Origin: Mytilinidion resinicola
Lineage: Eukaryota > Ascomycota > Dothideomycetes > Mytilinidiales > Mytilinidiaceae
Direction: 5' to 3'
Assembly (NCBI RefSeq): GCF_010093595.1
Contig: NW_022985457.1
Span: 56,226 to 120,225, forward strand
DNA: 64,000 nucleotides
The notes under the pieces were generated by a model. That model saw nothing but the letters and a program-made list of their open reading frames with translations, did no database searches and was not told the origin of the DNA. Made by a program: the position numbers and the translations under genes. Of the stretch, positions 46,673-56,635 are shown one piece after another. Every line of letters starts with the position of its first letter. Position 1 is the stretch's first letter.

Positions 46673-47269
46673 AAATCCGAGGTACTTTAACTTTACAGCG
46701 ACTCAAAGTCCGCGCACACGTTCTAATAATAAAACTTCTATTATAGTAATACTCTCTAACTATTTCTTAATGCTTAGAATTATTCTAATTATATAAAATA
46801 CACATGTGTGGTTATCAGCCTACTAATTTCGGCGGAATGCTTAGAATGCTTCTTGAACGCGACAAAAAAACACCCCTGCTATTACAGTACCAACATTGAT
46901 TTTCCTTTCTAAAAGATTGAAAATAGGAATAAGCTACACTTCTTAGCCATATTGAAATATTAGAAAGCCTTCCTCTAAAGTGTTCGTTGTGCTGCAAGCA
47001 ATTTCAAAAAATTCCACCACACAGGATAGTACTTGCGACCGATCAACCTTTCATTTTTGGCTAAATATACAGTTATGGAATATTTACATAAGCATTTTAT
47101 GGTATATCACCACTGTTGATCAAGACTCTCTAGTTCCCAGAATAGCATTAGCAGACTAACCTTCTTAGGTAAAGCAGATTTCCCCGCATCGAGGAACAAA
47201 TCTAGCCCCGCGATATGGCGAGTGAGACAGATTTTCTCATCTGAACACCACTATCATTGCTGAACGCAA
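46673..47269. other. Spacer upstream of the F-box-like gene
   Basis: Moderately AT-rich and with no supported gene. It should hold the promoter of the 47270 gene; no specific element is recognised. Confidence 0.4.
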
Positions 47270-48163
47270 ATGGGCTTCTTAGATGTCGCTACTGAGATCC
47301 GGCTCAAAATCTATTCGGAACTCCTCGTTCTTCTCGAGCCGATCAAGTTCGTAGCGAATTTCGGCCCTCCGCTGCCCCCCCTCTTACGATCTCGAAGGGA
47401 TAGACTCCATCCTGCTGTTCTTCGTTTGAGCAGCAAGGTGTATAACGAAGCCAGTCCGCTACTCTATTCCAAGAATCGATTCCAATTCCCTGAAGTATTC
47501 GGCTCCGCACCGTCTCTTCCGATTCGAGCTCACGTCGCGCCCTTTCTTATCCAAATCGGATCGCAAAGCAAGCTAATTCACCATATCTGTATTCCCTTTC
47601 CCACCTTCAACTATCCCGTACCCGAAAGAGCTAGGCTTGATGAAGTGCACATCGAAAATCTAGAGCTCATCAGGAAGACCTGCACAAACATTAAGACTCT
47701 CGAATTATTGGTACCACTCGAACATTGCAACTATGCGCTCGACGATTGGGCAATCGCATCAGAGGCGTTGGATTTACTCAACACACGATTCAAGGCTATT
47801 CATTCCCTGAAAGAGATTATGATTAATTTTGAGGAGTACCCCGAAGATGACCCAAGCGATGGCCTGACGAAGAAGATGCGCGATATTGGATGGACTGTTA
47901 GGATCACAAGGCTTCCGAAGAGGGTTTGGATCTCCATTGATGATCGAGTCGAGTTTGACAATGAAGAGGTTGTAATGCATATGATAATGAATATTTACAA
48001 CGAGAGCAGGAGATGGAAGAAGAGACGGAAAAGGAACAGTGGCTGGACGAATATTATCGTCGACGACATGACCCTTATTGGGAGAATGATTCAGACTATG
48101 ACTGAGTTTTGTCACGATTGGTATTTTCGAACAAATGCCCAACTTTCTCCTAATCTACTATAG
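47270..48163 (+). CDS. F-box-like hypothetical protein (C-terminus out of frame or spliced)
   Basis: The 297-codon frame opens with a short F-box-like motif, FLDVATEIRLKIYSELLVLLEPIKF, followed by the SSKVYNEASPLLYSKNRFQF block typical of a large family of fungal hypothetical proteins; it probably acts as an adaptor or recognition protein, but no substrate is known. Residues 1-233 look natural. After EFDNEEVV (about 47975) the annotated frame becomes basic and unnatural, whereas the +1 frame reads QEMEEETEKEQWLDEYYRR and ends DPYWENDSDYD at the TGA 48103-48105, a more natural acidic tail. Either a 1-base indel or a very short 38-nt GT-AG intron (about 47971-48008) would restore that tail. A minus-strand transposase remnant begins 60 bp downstream. 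Confidence 0.65.
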   Translation: MGFLDVATEIRLKIYSELLVLLEPIKFVANFGPPLPPLLRSRRDRLHPAVLRLSSKVYNEASPLLYSKNRFQFPEVFGSAPSLPIRAHVAPFLIQIGSQSKLIHHICIPFPTFNYPVPERARLDEVHIENLELIRKTCTNIKTLELLVPLEHCNYALDDWAIASEALDLLNTRFKAIHSLKEIMINFEEYPEDDPSDGLTKKMRDIGWTVRITRLPKRVWISIDDRVEFDNEEVVMHMIMNIYNESRRWKKRRKRNSGWTNIIVDDMTLIGRMIQTMTEFCHDWYFRTNAQLSPNLL

Positions 48164-48223
48164 CAATTTCTACTTCGCTCCGCCGTGATCGCGCAATGAT
48201 TCTACCTTCTTCGTACGACAATC

Positions 48224-49148
48224 TCAATACATTCGCGCCACTGGGGCAACCTGTTCTTCACTCATCCACACCACTGGGGCCCTCGCTGCCTCTGGCGCTT
48301 CGCTTATCCGCACTACTTTGGCCCTTGGCTGTGAATCTCCCTTTGGAGCAGGAGCCTTACGCTTCTGAGAGCGTTTTCCCTTGTCCGCAGTATCTTCCCT
48401 TTTTGCAGCGCGCTTCTGTCCACGTTCCCTCTTGTCCGAAGCAGCTTGTTCTTTCGCCGCACGCTTCTCTCGTGCCTCCTCAATATCCTCATAGCTCATC
48501 ACCTTCGCCTTCCCTATAACGGTTGACTTGGTCGATCGGCGAACCTTGGCTTCGTTGTTCTGTTTAAACAAGAGTTGGTTCTCGTCTTGAAGGAGGGTTC
48601 GTTCGGCAAGGAATATTTGGGCGGCATTGGAGAATTTCTGTAACCGCCTTTGTAGGCGCTGTTTGCTTGCCTCTTCAAGCTTATGAGCGTCCTGTTCAAT
48701 TAAGCCGCGTAGTGATATGAGAGCCTCTACTGTTGCTGGAGTTGCTGGTGTAACTGGAGTCTGGGGTACTTCGTCTTGCAGATGGGACCCCATCTTTGCG
48801 GAGCACTGGATTACGTCGCTTGAAGGCCTCGATCCAACTCGTACTTGGAGGCTTGATTTTTGTATTTGTGGTGCGTTGACGTGCAATAACGAATGCAAGT
48901 GAGGGGATATACTTGATTCGAACAGGGTATCCTATAGTAGACATATGTATCGAGTATTTAGTAAGGGCTTTCTCTTCCATAGGGGTGAGATACTGTTGGC
49001 CTTTGGCTTTGTCTTCCTTTAAGGGTTGTCTATGTGCGCGGTTCCATAGGGTTGTGCAAGCGACCCTGTGGCATTTTGATAAGGCTCTATACGATCTGGG
49101 CTCATTTGGCCCAAGACCTTCCGCTAGTGCGATACTTGCGGCGTCCAT
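48224..49148 (-). pseudogene. Pogo transposase remnant lacking the DDE core
   Basis: From the ATG at 49148 the minus frame encodes a psq helix-turn-helix (YRALSKCHRVACTTLWNRAH) and a CENP-B-type second domain (KALTKYSIHMSTIGYPVRIKYIPSLAFVIA, then SWIEAFKRRNPVLR). At about 48790-48810 the catalytic region should start. Instead the sequence jumps, in another frame, to the C-terminal part: a proline/threonine linker, VEALISLRGLIEQDAHKLEE, a coiled coil and a long Lys/Arg/Ala-rich tail (EREKRAAKEQAAS-like, ending at 48224). All three catalytic Asp residues are therefore missing, about 1 kb deleted. Base composition is normal. It may be a dead relic or a DNA-binding derivative; only the relic status is supported. 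Confidence 0.75.
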
Positions 49149-49507
49149 TCTACGATTGGTGATGATGATCGTGAAAGGGAAAGGAACGACAGAGTTGCAG
49201 CAAGTCGAGGGGACACGTGGCAGTTTGGCATAGAAGCTTCTAGAATTTTACCATGCCACATTCTCAGCCACACTCTGCAAGTGATCTTCCCCGCACTCAC
49301 AAGCCCCGCACTTAACTTGCACATTTATACTACAAAGGTAGTGCTCTCTCGATATCATTCAAGATAGAGTCTTTAACGTTTTGACTCCACATAGTTTGTT
49401 GGCGCAAAGTACGCTCGATCGCACGCTCTGGCACAACAGTGTTACCTCACATCCAAGTCCCCACCTTTTGGTATCGATTATACCATCTTCATTCTCCCTA
49501 TTGCGCC

Positions 49508-50500
49508 ATGGAAAGCGATAGCAACGCAGCATTGGCAGAGAGGTTCGAAAGGTGCTTAGAAGTTCTTCGCAAGCGCATGGAGATGCTAGAGAAGCTCAGG
49601 CTGCCTCCTAAGACACCAGCCCCTACCGGTCTACTACGTCTTCCGTTCGAAATCCTTCTGCAGATCTACTACCACTGCATTCCTCGAAAGCGCATCATCG
49701 AAGTGGCACATCTATGCTTTATACCTCAATGGCTACCCGATTTAGAAGATGGTCAGGATTTTGAGGACGATGTTGAGTACGTCTAAGATTCGGAGGACAA
49801 TGTTGAGGATAATCACCATCTGACGGACGATTTTCTGTATGACTCCACTCAAGAGTTTGAGGACTGCAACTAACACATCAGCAGTGCTTCTTGGGATCTG
49901 ATCAAAAACTAGAACAGCATTTTCCTTCTCTCGAAGCAAATCAGCGAGGAAGCTCTAGATGTCCTCTACGGAGATAATGTCTTTAAGCTATATCTACATG
50001 GAGAAGGCGAATCCTACCTTAAGAAGAATTTCTCCCACCAAAACAGGCAAAGAATGAAGTATTTACTACTTATTGCGCGGCCTAGGGGTGTTTCGTACAC
50101 GCCAGAAAATAGAGTAGACGATGTATTGTGGCGTTGTATGCTCCCTCATTTGAAGGGACTGCGGATTGTAGCAGAACAACCGGTAAAAGAGAGAAGTTAT
50201 TATGGTGCACCTACGCATAAGCAAGAGATGGATTGCTGGATCAATTGGTTTCCGCCGTACATGCAATGTCTTGGTCAATACTTGGTGAGAGAAACTAAAA
50301 TTGAGGTTGATGCTAACGACCATGCGGAGACGGAGGAACTGGTCAAGAAATGCTTACCATATGGCTATCAAAAGATACAATGTCATCTCGTCGGCGACTT
50401 GATCTTTAAAAGAGGGCAATATTCGTGGGAGTCTGGATATTAGGACGATGATGGCCCTATGAATTCACGCGACGCTGATGGCGATTGGGAATCAGATTAA
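49508..50500 (+). pseudogene. F-box-like pseudogene with four in-frame stops
   Basis: One reading frame runs from the ATG at 49508 (MESDSNAALAERFERCLEVL) to a TAA at 50498-50500 and is interrupted by TAA 49784-49786, TAA 49871-49873, TAG 49910-49912 and TAG 50441-50443. The product would have an F-box-like LLRLPFEILLQIYYHCIPRK, then SIFLLSKQISEEALDVLYGDNVFKL, a block typical of fungal F-box-like hypothetical proteins, and an acidic tail DGDWESD. All four stops can be reached from CAA, CAG or TGG by single C-to-T or G-to-A changes, as RIP makes. No indel is needed to keep the frame. GC content is otherwise ordinary. Confidence 0.8.
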
Positions 50501-50966
50501 TGTATTTGATTTTGTAAGACGTTAAGGTGATAATAATGCAAGGAATTCTCGTTCATGTATCAGTTCATAGATTGACAACCGTTCAGTAATTATATGAACT
50601 TTCTAATGATTCCGACTCTCGTGTGACGTTCGGTGGTTTTGAACGGCAAGCAGAAGCGATTTCAAGATGATATCAATAGAGAACGTTGTTCATGGTCTAA
50701 AGCTCCCGCAGTTGTAATACCACCTGCTCCAAGGTCCGGTCCTGCACCTTGTAATCTGTACACGTGAGCGCTGCCATGCATGGCATAACGTTATCGTCCA
50801 TTCGCGCTGCTGAGGGAAAAGTATTAGCTTAATGAGCTTGACGGAAATATTCTGTGAGACAGAGAATCATTGTTAAGAGATATGCCATTGACAGCGGATG
50901 CTCTGCTCTTCTTGAGTTCCAACGAGAATAAAAATATTACATTTACTTGTACTTAACGCAGCTACC
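50501..50966. other. Spacer
   Basis: No gene or repeat is recognised in this stretch. Confidence 0.4.
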
Positions 50967-51485
50967 TTATAGCGTGTCTCCCCGCTTGAGTTTTTTCATA
51001 CAGAGGCCGCAGGCGACAGTTTTGTATTCAGGACATCTGAAGCGAAAAGGGTTTATGTAGGCATTTTTAGAATACGAATGGTACTCGCAGCGAGAGCGAC
51101 CTGGAACTGAAATCCACCGAACTTGGTGACTACAGAGCGGGGCTCGTGCATAGCTTCGGCTTCGTGTTACTGAAGCTTGATCAGTTTCTGCCTTTGCTGC
51201 CTCTACTTTCTTTGCTGGGTCCGCTTTCTTTGCTGCTTCCTTGTGTTGTATCCTGGTAATAGCCTGTCTGGCTGCATGCTCCCCTGCTATCTCTTTCTGC
51301 CTCAGAATCTCTTGTAGGACTGCATCGAATCTAGCCACTTCTTCCCTTGCTTCTTGGGCTTGCACATGTGTAGATCGGAGGGTTGGGAGCGGCGGCCGGT
51401 TCGATTGCTGCGTTGTCGGTGGCCTCGAAGCATTGTCCATAGAAGTCTGGATGTAAGGATAGTACTGTAGATCGTACTCGGGCAT
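50967..51485 (-). CDS. Hypothetical protein with coiled coil and Cys/His-containing C-terminus
   Basis: A 172-codon minus-strand ORF with its start at the ATG at 51485 (MPEYDLQYYPYIQTS). The middle (residues about 40-110) is charged and alanine-rich and probably forms a coiled coil (EAREEVARFDAVLQEILRQK). The C-terminal 55 residues hold six Cys and several His (LCSH, RCEYHSYSKN, FRCPEYKTVACGLCMKK), which could bind zinc. I do not recognise the family. It lies inside the TIR-bounded segment. There is no signal peptide. It might be a chance ORF; length and composition favour a gene or recent relic. Confidence 0.45.
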   Translation of the reverse strand: MPEYDLQYYPYIQTSMDNASRPPTTQQSNRPPLPTLRSTHVQAQEAREEVARFDAVLQEILRQKEIAGEHAARQAITRIQHKEAAKKADPAKKVEAAKAETDQASVTRSRSYARAPLCSHQVRWISVPGRSRCEYHSYSKNAYINPFRFRCPEYKTVACGLCMKKLKRGDTL

Positions 51486-52133
51486 CCTGGCGCTATTGCT
51501 AAGAATGTCACAGGAGTCGTCGCTCTACGCAAATGCGTGACTATATTATTAGATCGTCAGAACAGAGAGCTTCCGCTACTTACTAGTTGTGTCTTTTCCG
51601 AAACGTTCGACTTCCCTTGGCCCTACCTGAATGGTGTGATTGCGCGAGATTACGAGGCTATGGGACTTACCATGGGACATTGCCGCCTCTCTGTACACAG
51701 GGTTTCGGCAGTAGTATTAAATTGCTTTTACAAAACGCGTACAAAACGAAAAGAAAGCGTAAAAATCCTACATAAGCAACGCTAAAATTCGAACTGTCCT
51801 TGGCAAATCCAAACTAATCGCGGCGAAACTTTTAAATATCAGCTATTAAGGATTGAGTATTGAAAACGTATAATATAAGAATCTTTTGAAGCTTGAGTTC
51901 TATTATATACCTCCGAAATTAGAAATTCTCGCATTATTTATAAGTTAGCAGGGGGTTACAGCTCACATATCATTTTCTTCAAGAGAAGAAATAGTCACAG
52001 AATAGGTAAAATCAACGTCATTTTATACTTTAAAGAGGAAAACATATGCAATAGAGACTAAGGAAGATAGTAGTGTTATTAACATATTTATAAAGTTATG
52101 GGGGGAGAAATGTGACACCTCTAAGTTCAATAT
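51486..52133. other. Spacer, AT-rich toward its right end
   Basis: No supported gene. The ORFs at 51537-51785 are short and overlapping. Composition becomes AT-rich at 51780-52110. Confidence 0.4.
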
Positions 52134-52174
52134 GTTCCATCACGGTGGGTGTTCCATCACGCCGGGAGGGAGGT
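52134..52174. repeat. Right inverted repeat of the 5.5-kb segment
   Basis: 41 bp, TA at 52175-52176, two GTTCCATC motifs (inverse of GATGGAAC). It lies 200 bp upstream of the LRR-like gene. Confidence 0.8.
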
Positions 52175-52373
52175 TACTAAGCTTGAAGCTTCTTTTCATC
52201 CAAGATACCGTTCACCTTGACTACCAATTCACCTACAAATCCGAAGGAAACCATCATGGCCGATAAGCACGTTTCCTTTTTCAGAGACGCGTCGTCGACC
52301 TTGAAAGACATCCAATCGCCCACCAACACCATAGAGGTTACGGCTCCACCACCCGAATCATCAAAGTCCAGTC

Positions 52374-53807
52374 ATGATCTCATCTCAGGATCCTGCCATA
52401 GACGAGATCTCGGAGCAACTTGCTTCCACCTGCATGAACCAGCCACCGAGGAACGAATACCTTGGGCTCCCTTACGAGCTAATGCTCCAATGGTGCGAAG
52501 AGCATGGGATTCGGGAGACCACATCCTGGGAACGACTGCCACTTCTCGCCCCAGAATCTAGGAAAGCCATCCTAGAGGGACGGAAGGCGAGCCACGGAAT
52601 TAAGACCATCCTTTCTGGCCCCTTCGTCACTGTCCTGGAAGACACGCTGTTCTACTCCACTCGACCGAGATTGAAGAAGCTCGAGGAGATATCGCTAATT
52701 GAAGCGTACCGTTCACAGATAACTACTCTTTCGTTTTGCGGGCTCCAGTTCGCACCGGAGGGTGATGTCTCAAGATGCAACAAGGGACGTACTCCAGAAG
52801 AGTGCGCCAACTGGGCAAAGGAGTGGGATGAGTGCACGCAACGCGGTAGAGACCAAGAAGAGTTTCGGAGTTCCGGCGAGTACATCAGAGCCCTCTCGCA
52901 AATATTGACTCGCTTCCCCAAGCTCAAGCATATCCGCTCCTGGCCTGTCCATCCAGAGAGGAGTGAAGGATACTGGATCGATACCCGAAAATTAGGGGAC
53001 GGGCCTAATCGCCGGTTCCGGTGGGAACGAACCGACGCCCATCTCTACAAAAACGCCGCAGACACCGGGTACCGTGAACAAGATCGATACAAGCAAGGAG
53101 ATGATCTCAAGCTGCTTTTCGCAGCTCTCTTCATCGCGAAGATACGCTTGAAGACGTTCACCACTCCACATCTTGCGAACACAGCCAGATGGGTAGCGAT
53201 CAGCGACAAGAACCTTCGAAACATCCATTGCGGACTTTGCGCTGCAGTCTTTAGTGAGCTTGAGGAGCTTCGCATCAACATCCACAATGCTAGCTCCTTC
53301 TCCGACGCAGATGAAATTGGCATCTGGCGCGTCCTCAGCGCTGCGCCCAACCTCAAACTCCTCGATCTGACCTTCACGGCTATTTCGGAGAGTCACTCCA
53401 TCTACTTCACCGGCCTTGTCAAGATTCACATGCCCAAATTGGAGGAGCTACGGCTTAACTTCGACCACTCAACGACCTTGAAACCAGACGAGTTCCTCGG
53501 AATCTTCAGACCGGATATCAGTAGGCTGCTTGGCCTCCGTCGTCTATGTTTGGGCTATATGTCTATCAACGCGGGTACCTGGGAGCACGTTTTGACCGAG
53601 CTCGGCACTCGACTGGACCTGGAGAGCTTGTGGCTCATCAGCCCGCGCTTTGACGACGTGGTGCTTCCCCATCATTATGTGGCGTATTCCAATTGGGAGT
53701 ATAAGCGCTTCGATGCGGGTGACAGGCCTGCTTTCTATGAGGCGGCGCGGTCGGTGAGAGTAATTGACGATTGGGAGCCGTTCGAGACTGCGCAGTTGGT
53801 TGCGTAG
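52374..53807 (+). CDS. LRR-like hypothetical protein
   Basis: This 477-codon uninterrupted ORF starts at the first ATG after an in-frame TAG. A second ATG at 52256 opens a different frame (MADKHVSFFRDASS) that overlaps it and would need a frameshift or intron to join. The N-terminal third is predicted helical. From about residue 295 the sequence shows irregular leucine-rich repeats (LEELRINIHNAS, NLKLLDLTFTAI, KLEELRLNFDHS, LRRLCLGYMSINAGTWEHVLTELG, LESLWLISPRF), as in fungal F-box/LRR-like hypothetical proteins. No clear F-box is visible. The C-terminus ends WEPFETAQLVA. The function is unknown. The right TIR of the neighbouring segment is only 200 bp upstream and must lie in its promoter. 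Confidence 0.72.
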   Translation: MISSQDPAIDEISEQLASTCMNQPPRNEYLGLPYELMLQWCEEHGIRETTSWERLPLLAPESRKAILEGRKASHGIKTILSGPFVTVLEDTLFYSTRPRLKKLEEISLIEAYRSQITTLSFCGLQFAPEGDVSRCNKGRTPEECANWAKEWDECTQRGRDQEEFRSSGEYIRALSQILTRFPKLKHIRSWPVHPERSEGYWIDTRKLGDGPNRRFRWERTDAHLYKNAADTGYREQDRYKQGDDLKLLFAALFIAKIRLKTFTTPHLANTARWVAISDKNLRNIHCGLCAAVFSELEELRINIHNASSFSDADEIGIWRVLSAAPNLKLLDLTFTAISESHSIYFTGLVKIHMPKLEELRLNFDHSTTLKPDEFLGIFRPDISRLLGLRRLCLGYMSINAGTWEHVLTELGTRLDLESLWLISPRFDDVVLPHHYVAYSNWEYKRFDAGDRPAFYEAARSVRVIDDWEPFETAQLVA

Positions 53808-54660
53808 GGCTCGCCGCGCAAGTTTCTCAGCTTTGCTGCGTTCGAGGAGTAGGCTGCCTTTATTGCTTGACCACTAGGTACAAGTCTCTCATATGTCGAG
53901 CTTTCTCGGTCCTGTCTTGTTTGGTAGTGCGAAGTCCTGCTCTTTTTTTCTAGCATTCCTCTAATGTTGTATTCTAGCGGCGTTCCTGGAGTTCGCTCAA
54001 TTGGCTGGAACTTAGGTATTCCCATTCTAACATCAGTAAAAATCTTCTCCTTACATCTTTAGTCCAATATGCAGATTTGAGTGACAGGTCTCCTACATCC
54101 CCGAAGATGGGATCTATGCTCAATGTTTCTTGATATTCGGAACCATCGTTCCCGATTGTTTTCTCTCCAATAAACCGACTGCAATTCAAACAACGTAGTT
54201 GCGGCAGATATTGCGTAAAAGTTACAACGCCGGTTCCTTGCTCAAGGTGATACACATTCTTCATGGGCCCGAGGCGAAAAGCGAATTTTCGACGTCTATT
54301 CCTCAAGTTGGCTATGGAATATAGATAGATTATGAAATGACTTTTAGTCAGAGAACTCTTATAGGCAAGAATGAGGTTGAGTAGCACTTCAACATGTCTT
54401 CTGTTTCGTTTATACTAGTAGAGCGTGTGTGCCCTTCTCGCCCAACGCTTCTCTCTCGGTCTCACGTTCAGCTTCTACAGTGCATCGTCATAGCTGTGTA
54501 TGTAAAGCCATTCACCGCTACCTCATTTTCTTCAAGTGGGTTTCCAGAGCACCAGGCTACCTCACTACGTGATGACGTCTGGGGATGGAAGATACATGAG
54601 TGACCGAATGCACTGCATTAAGATATATACACTTAATGGAAAAAACAAAATTAAAAAATA
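53808..54660. other. Intergenic region without a supported gene
   Basis: It contains a 137-codon minus-strand frame (53974-54387) without a recognisable domain, too weak to call. 3' untranslated sequence of the 52374 gene is expected at its left end. Confidence 0.35.
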
Positions 54661-54671
54661 ATGAAGTGCCC

Positions 54672-54950
54672 GAACGTGATTCGAACCCAGGCTAGGCCTG
54701 GACACTGGGGCGGGCACGAGAAGAGCGTAATCCATTCTAGGCTAAGCCTAGGCGCTCGCTCGGGAAGGATACTTAGAGAGATAGGAGAAGCTATGCCCAC
54801 TACTCTGTTGGTCAAGCGGAAGGTGAGACCGAGTGTACGAGCGCAGCTGTAACGACTTCCGCGCGGCAATCCGTTGGCAGAAGGCTGAGACCGAGTACGA
54901 ACGTACAGCTGTAACTGCTTCCGCTCGACCAACTGAGTAGTGGGCGTAGC
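54672..54950 (-). repeat. tRNA-like inverted-repeat cluster
   Basis: On the minus strand, GGGTTCGAATCACG (54676-54689) is close to a Pol III B box (GGTTCGANTCC), followed by TCGGGCA and then T-runs. A 27-bp inverted repeat (54796-54822 and 54918-54944) contains ACTCAGTTGGTCGAGCGG, which resembles a tRNA D-arm/A box. Two direct repeats of about 39 bp (54824-54862 and 54885-54923) lie between. No complete cloverleaf can be folded by eye. Possibly a tRNA-derived SINE or degenerate tRNA array. Confidence 0.4.
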
Positions 54951-55099
54951 TGCTCATACCTCTAAGCGTGTGTGATTGGTAGGGGTTGCGAAAATAAATA
55001 AATTATATGGTCTGACTGACTGGCATTCACTACTCGGGTCCCGTCGGGTTCTCGGAATGCCGTTGCGTAGCAGCCCCACGTAGTGCATACGTATTTGGA

Positions 55100-56034
55100 T
55101 CAGACTGCTATTAGTGTTCTGACGTCTAGTGTTGCAGACCGCTGGCCAAGAAGAAAGCAGACGAAAGCGATTATAAAGACGAAAAGAGGCTTCACACCAC
55201 TCGAATTCACCGCTACTACTCGCGGCATAGTTGGCGCTGGCGGTCCCACCATCTTTTTGATTGGCTTAATATTCTCTTTCTGTGCAGTCACTAAGCCGCG
55301 CTGCATACCTGGCAGGCCGTCCATGCTGAGCTGGTTCTTGAAGGCCCAGTAGCTAGGATGGTCAGTACGGACGTTGCCATTTTACACACAAGGGAGAGAA
55401 AGGTAATTCCGGAGAACTCACTTTTCAATCCCATTCTTCTTATCTCCAGCCTCCTCGGCTGCGACGCGCTTCTCGAAGAAGTCGTTCAGCGTCGGACGAA
55501 ATTCTTTGAAGTCGTATTTAGGCATCGAGAAACCGCACGACGCACCTACTTGGTGAATATCGACTCGGATGATGGAGCGAGTGCCCGGAATGGTCTTCAC
55601 AGAGTGGGCGTCGACGAAGGATTTGAATTCGGGGGTGCCGTATTCGAGAACAGTTCCTGAAAATACATCTCAGCCATTGTAACCAGCTCAACATCATTTC
55701 ATCAGGCGAATAATTGTTTGAAACGAAGATAGAGAGCACACGCACCCTTTCCCCAAAGCCTCACAATCTTAGGTGGCCCATCGAACGCATTGAACATCAC
55801 GGTGATGCGTCCATTTCCCGGCTCGTGAAGATGGCTGGTAGTTTCAATGCCGGAACCCGTGAGATCGATATACCAGAATGTCTTTTCATCTACTATCCCG
55901 AAATACTGTCCTCCCTTTGGCGAGACATTGATGTGACCGGATGCGGAAAGTGGGGCGGATGCTATCCAGAAGACCTTTTGCTGGAGCAGCCACACGCGTG
56001 TGCTCTCAGGAATAGTTTCGAAAAAGGCACCCAT
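55100..56034 (-). CDS. Pyridoxamine 5'-phosphate oxidase-family protein with C-terminal membrane segment
   Basis: Three exons on the minus strand: 56034-55746, 55656-55422, 55352-55100. The introns are 89 nt (GTGCGT...CAG) and 69 nt (GTGAGT...TAG); the total is 777 nt, 258 residues. The N-terminal domain is a FMN-binding split barrel of the PNPOx-like kind: RVWLLQQKVFWIASAPLSASGHINVSPKG, a FWYIDLTGSGIETTSHL block, then GRITVMFNAFDGPPKIVRLWG. The C-terminal third contains PKYDFKEFRPTLNDFFEKR, YWAFKNQLSMDGLPG and a predicted membrane helix (VKPLFVFIIAFVCFLLG) near the end. The family binds flavin or related cofactors and often reduces small molecules; the actual substrate is not known. The start was chosen at MGAFFETIPE, the family-like N-terminus, rather than the upstream ATG at 56109. 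Confidence 0.85.
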
Positions 56035-56635
56035 TATTGAAATGATTTGATGTAGACTTTGAAAGAAAAAGAGACGAGTAGGGTGCTCTGAATAAAGGCT
56101 TACGTGCAAGGATCTAGGGATGCCCCGAAATCGGCGCTCACATTGATCCTATCACTGATTGCCTCCGAGATCGCAGGATCGTCAGTACTGCTACGAGTGA
56201 GCTTACCTTGTAGTGGAATGTCTCTTGTGATATATATCTTGGATTCGTGGTTGCGGGTAGCAGGATGGATGGGTCGTCGTCGGCCGCGGAGTCTGTTATG
56301 TATAGTCAGAACTTTCCCGTTTAGTCGATCATCACCACTCTTAGCAGTCCAATTGGGTGTATGCAGAAAGGCGTGTTTCCTAATTTATACAATTGCGGTG
56401 ATGTTTGGTGTCACTTGGGCAGGCTCTGGAAGTGAGGTCAAATCTAGACCCTAGTCTAGAACAGGACTAGCCTAATATTTCACGAGTCTCAAATCCGACG
56501 ATCAGCCTTGGAGCTCTCGGCTTTCACTCTTCACACAACAATACAGTACACGCTCAACACAAAACAGCTCGTTCAGCAATACACAGACATCCCTCTCACT
56601 ACTCTCAGTAACACACAAACTTCACAAGTGCCATC

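Larger units (their letters stand above)
46632..52174. mobile_element. TIR-bounded 5.5-kb segment carrying F-box-like genes and a pogo transposase remnant
   Basis: The left repeat 46632-46672 (ACCTCCCCCCGGGCGCGATGG...) and right repeat 52134-52174, reverse-complemented (ACCTCCCTCCCGGCGTGATGG...), agree at 36 of 41 positions. Both are bordered by TA (46630-46631; 52175-52176), as for pogo/mariner insertions, and each holds two copies of GATGGAAC. Inside lie an F-box-like gene, a minus-strand pogo transposase remnant, a second F-box-like pseudogene and a small ORF. Whether it ever moved as one unit is inference; two independent element ends could also produce this picture. Confidence 0.55.

Noticed and set aside
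53974..54387. 137-codon minus-strand ORF
   Set aside because: No domain, no splice signals and no neighbour support; it could be a relic but is not callable.
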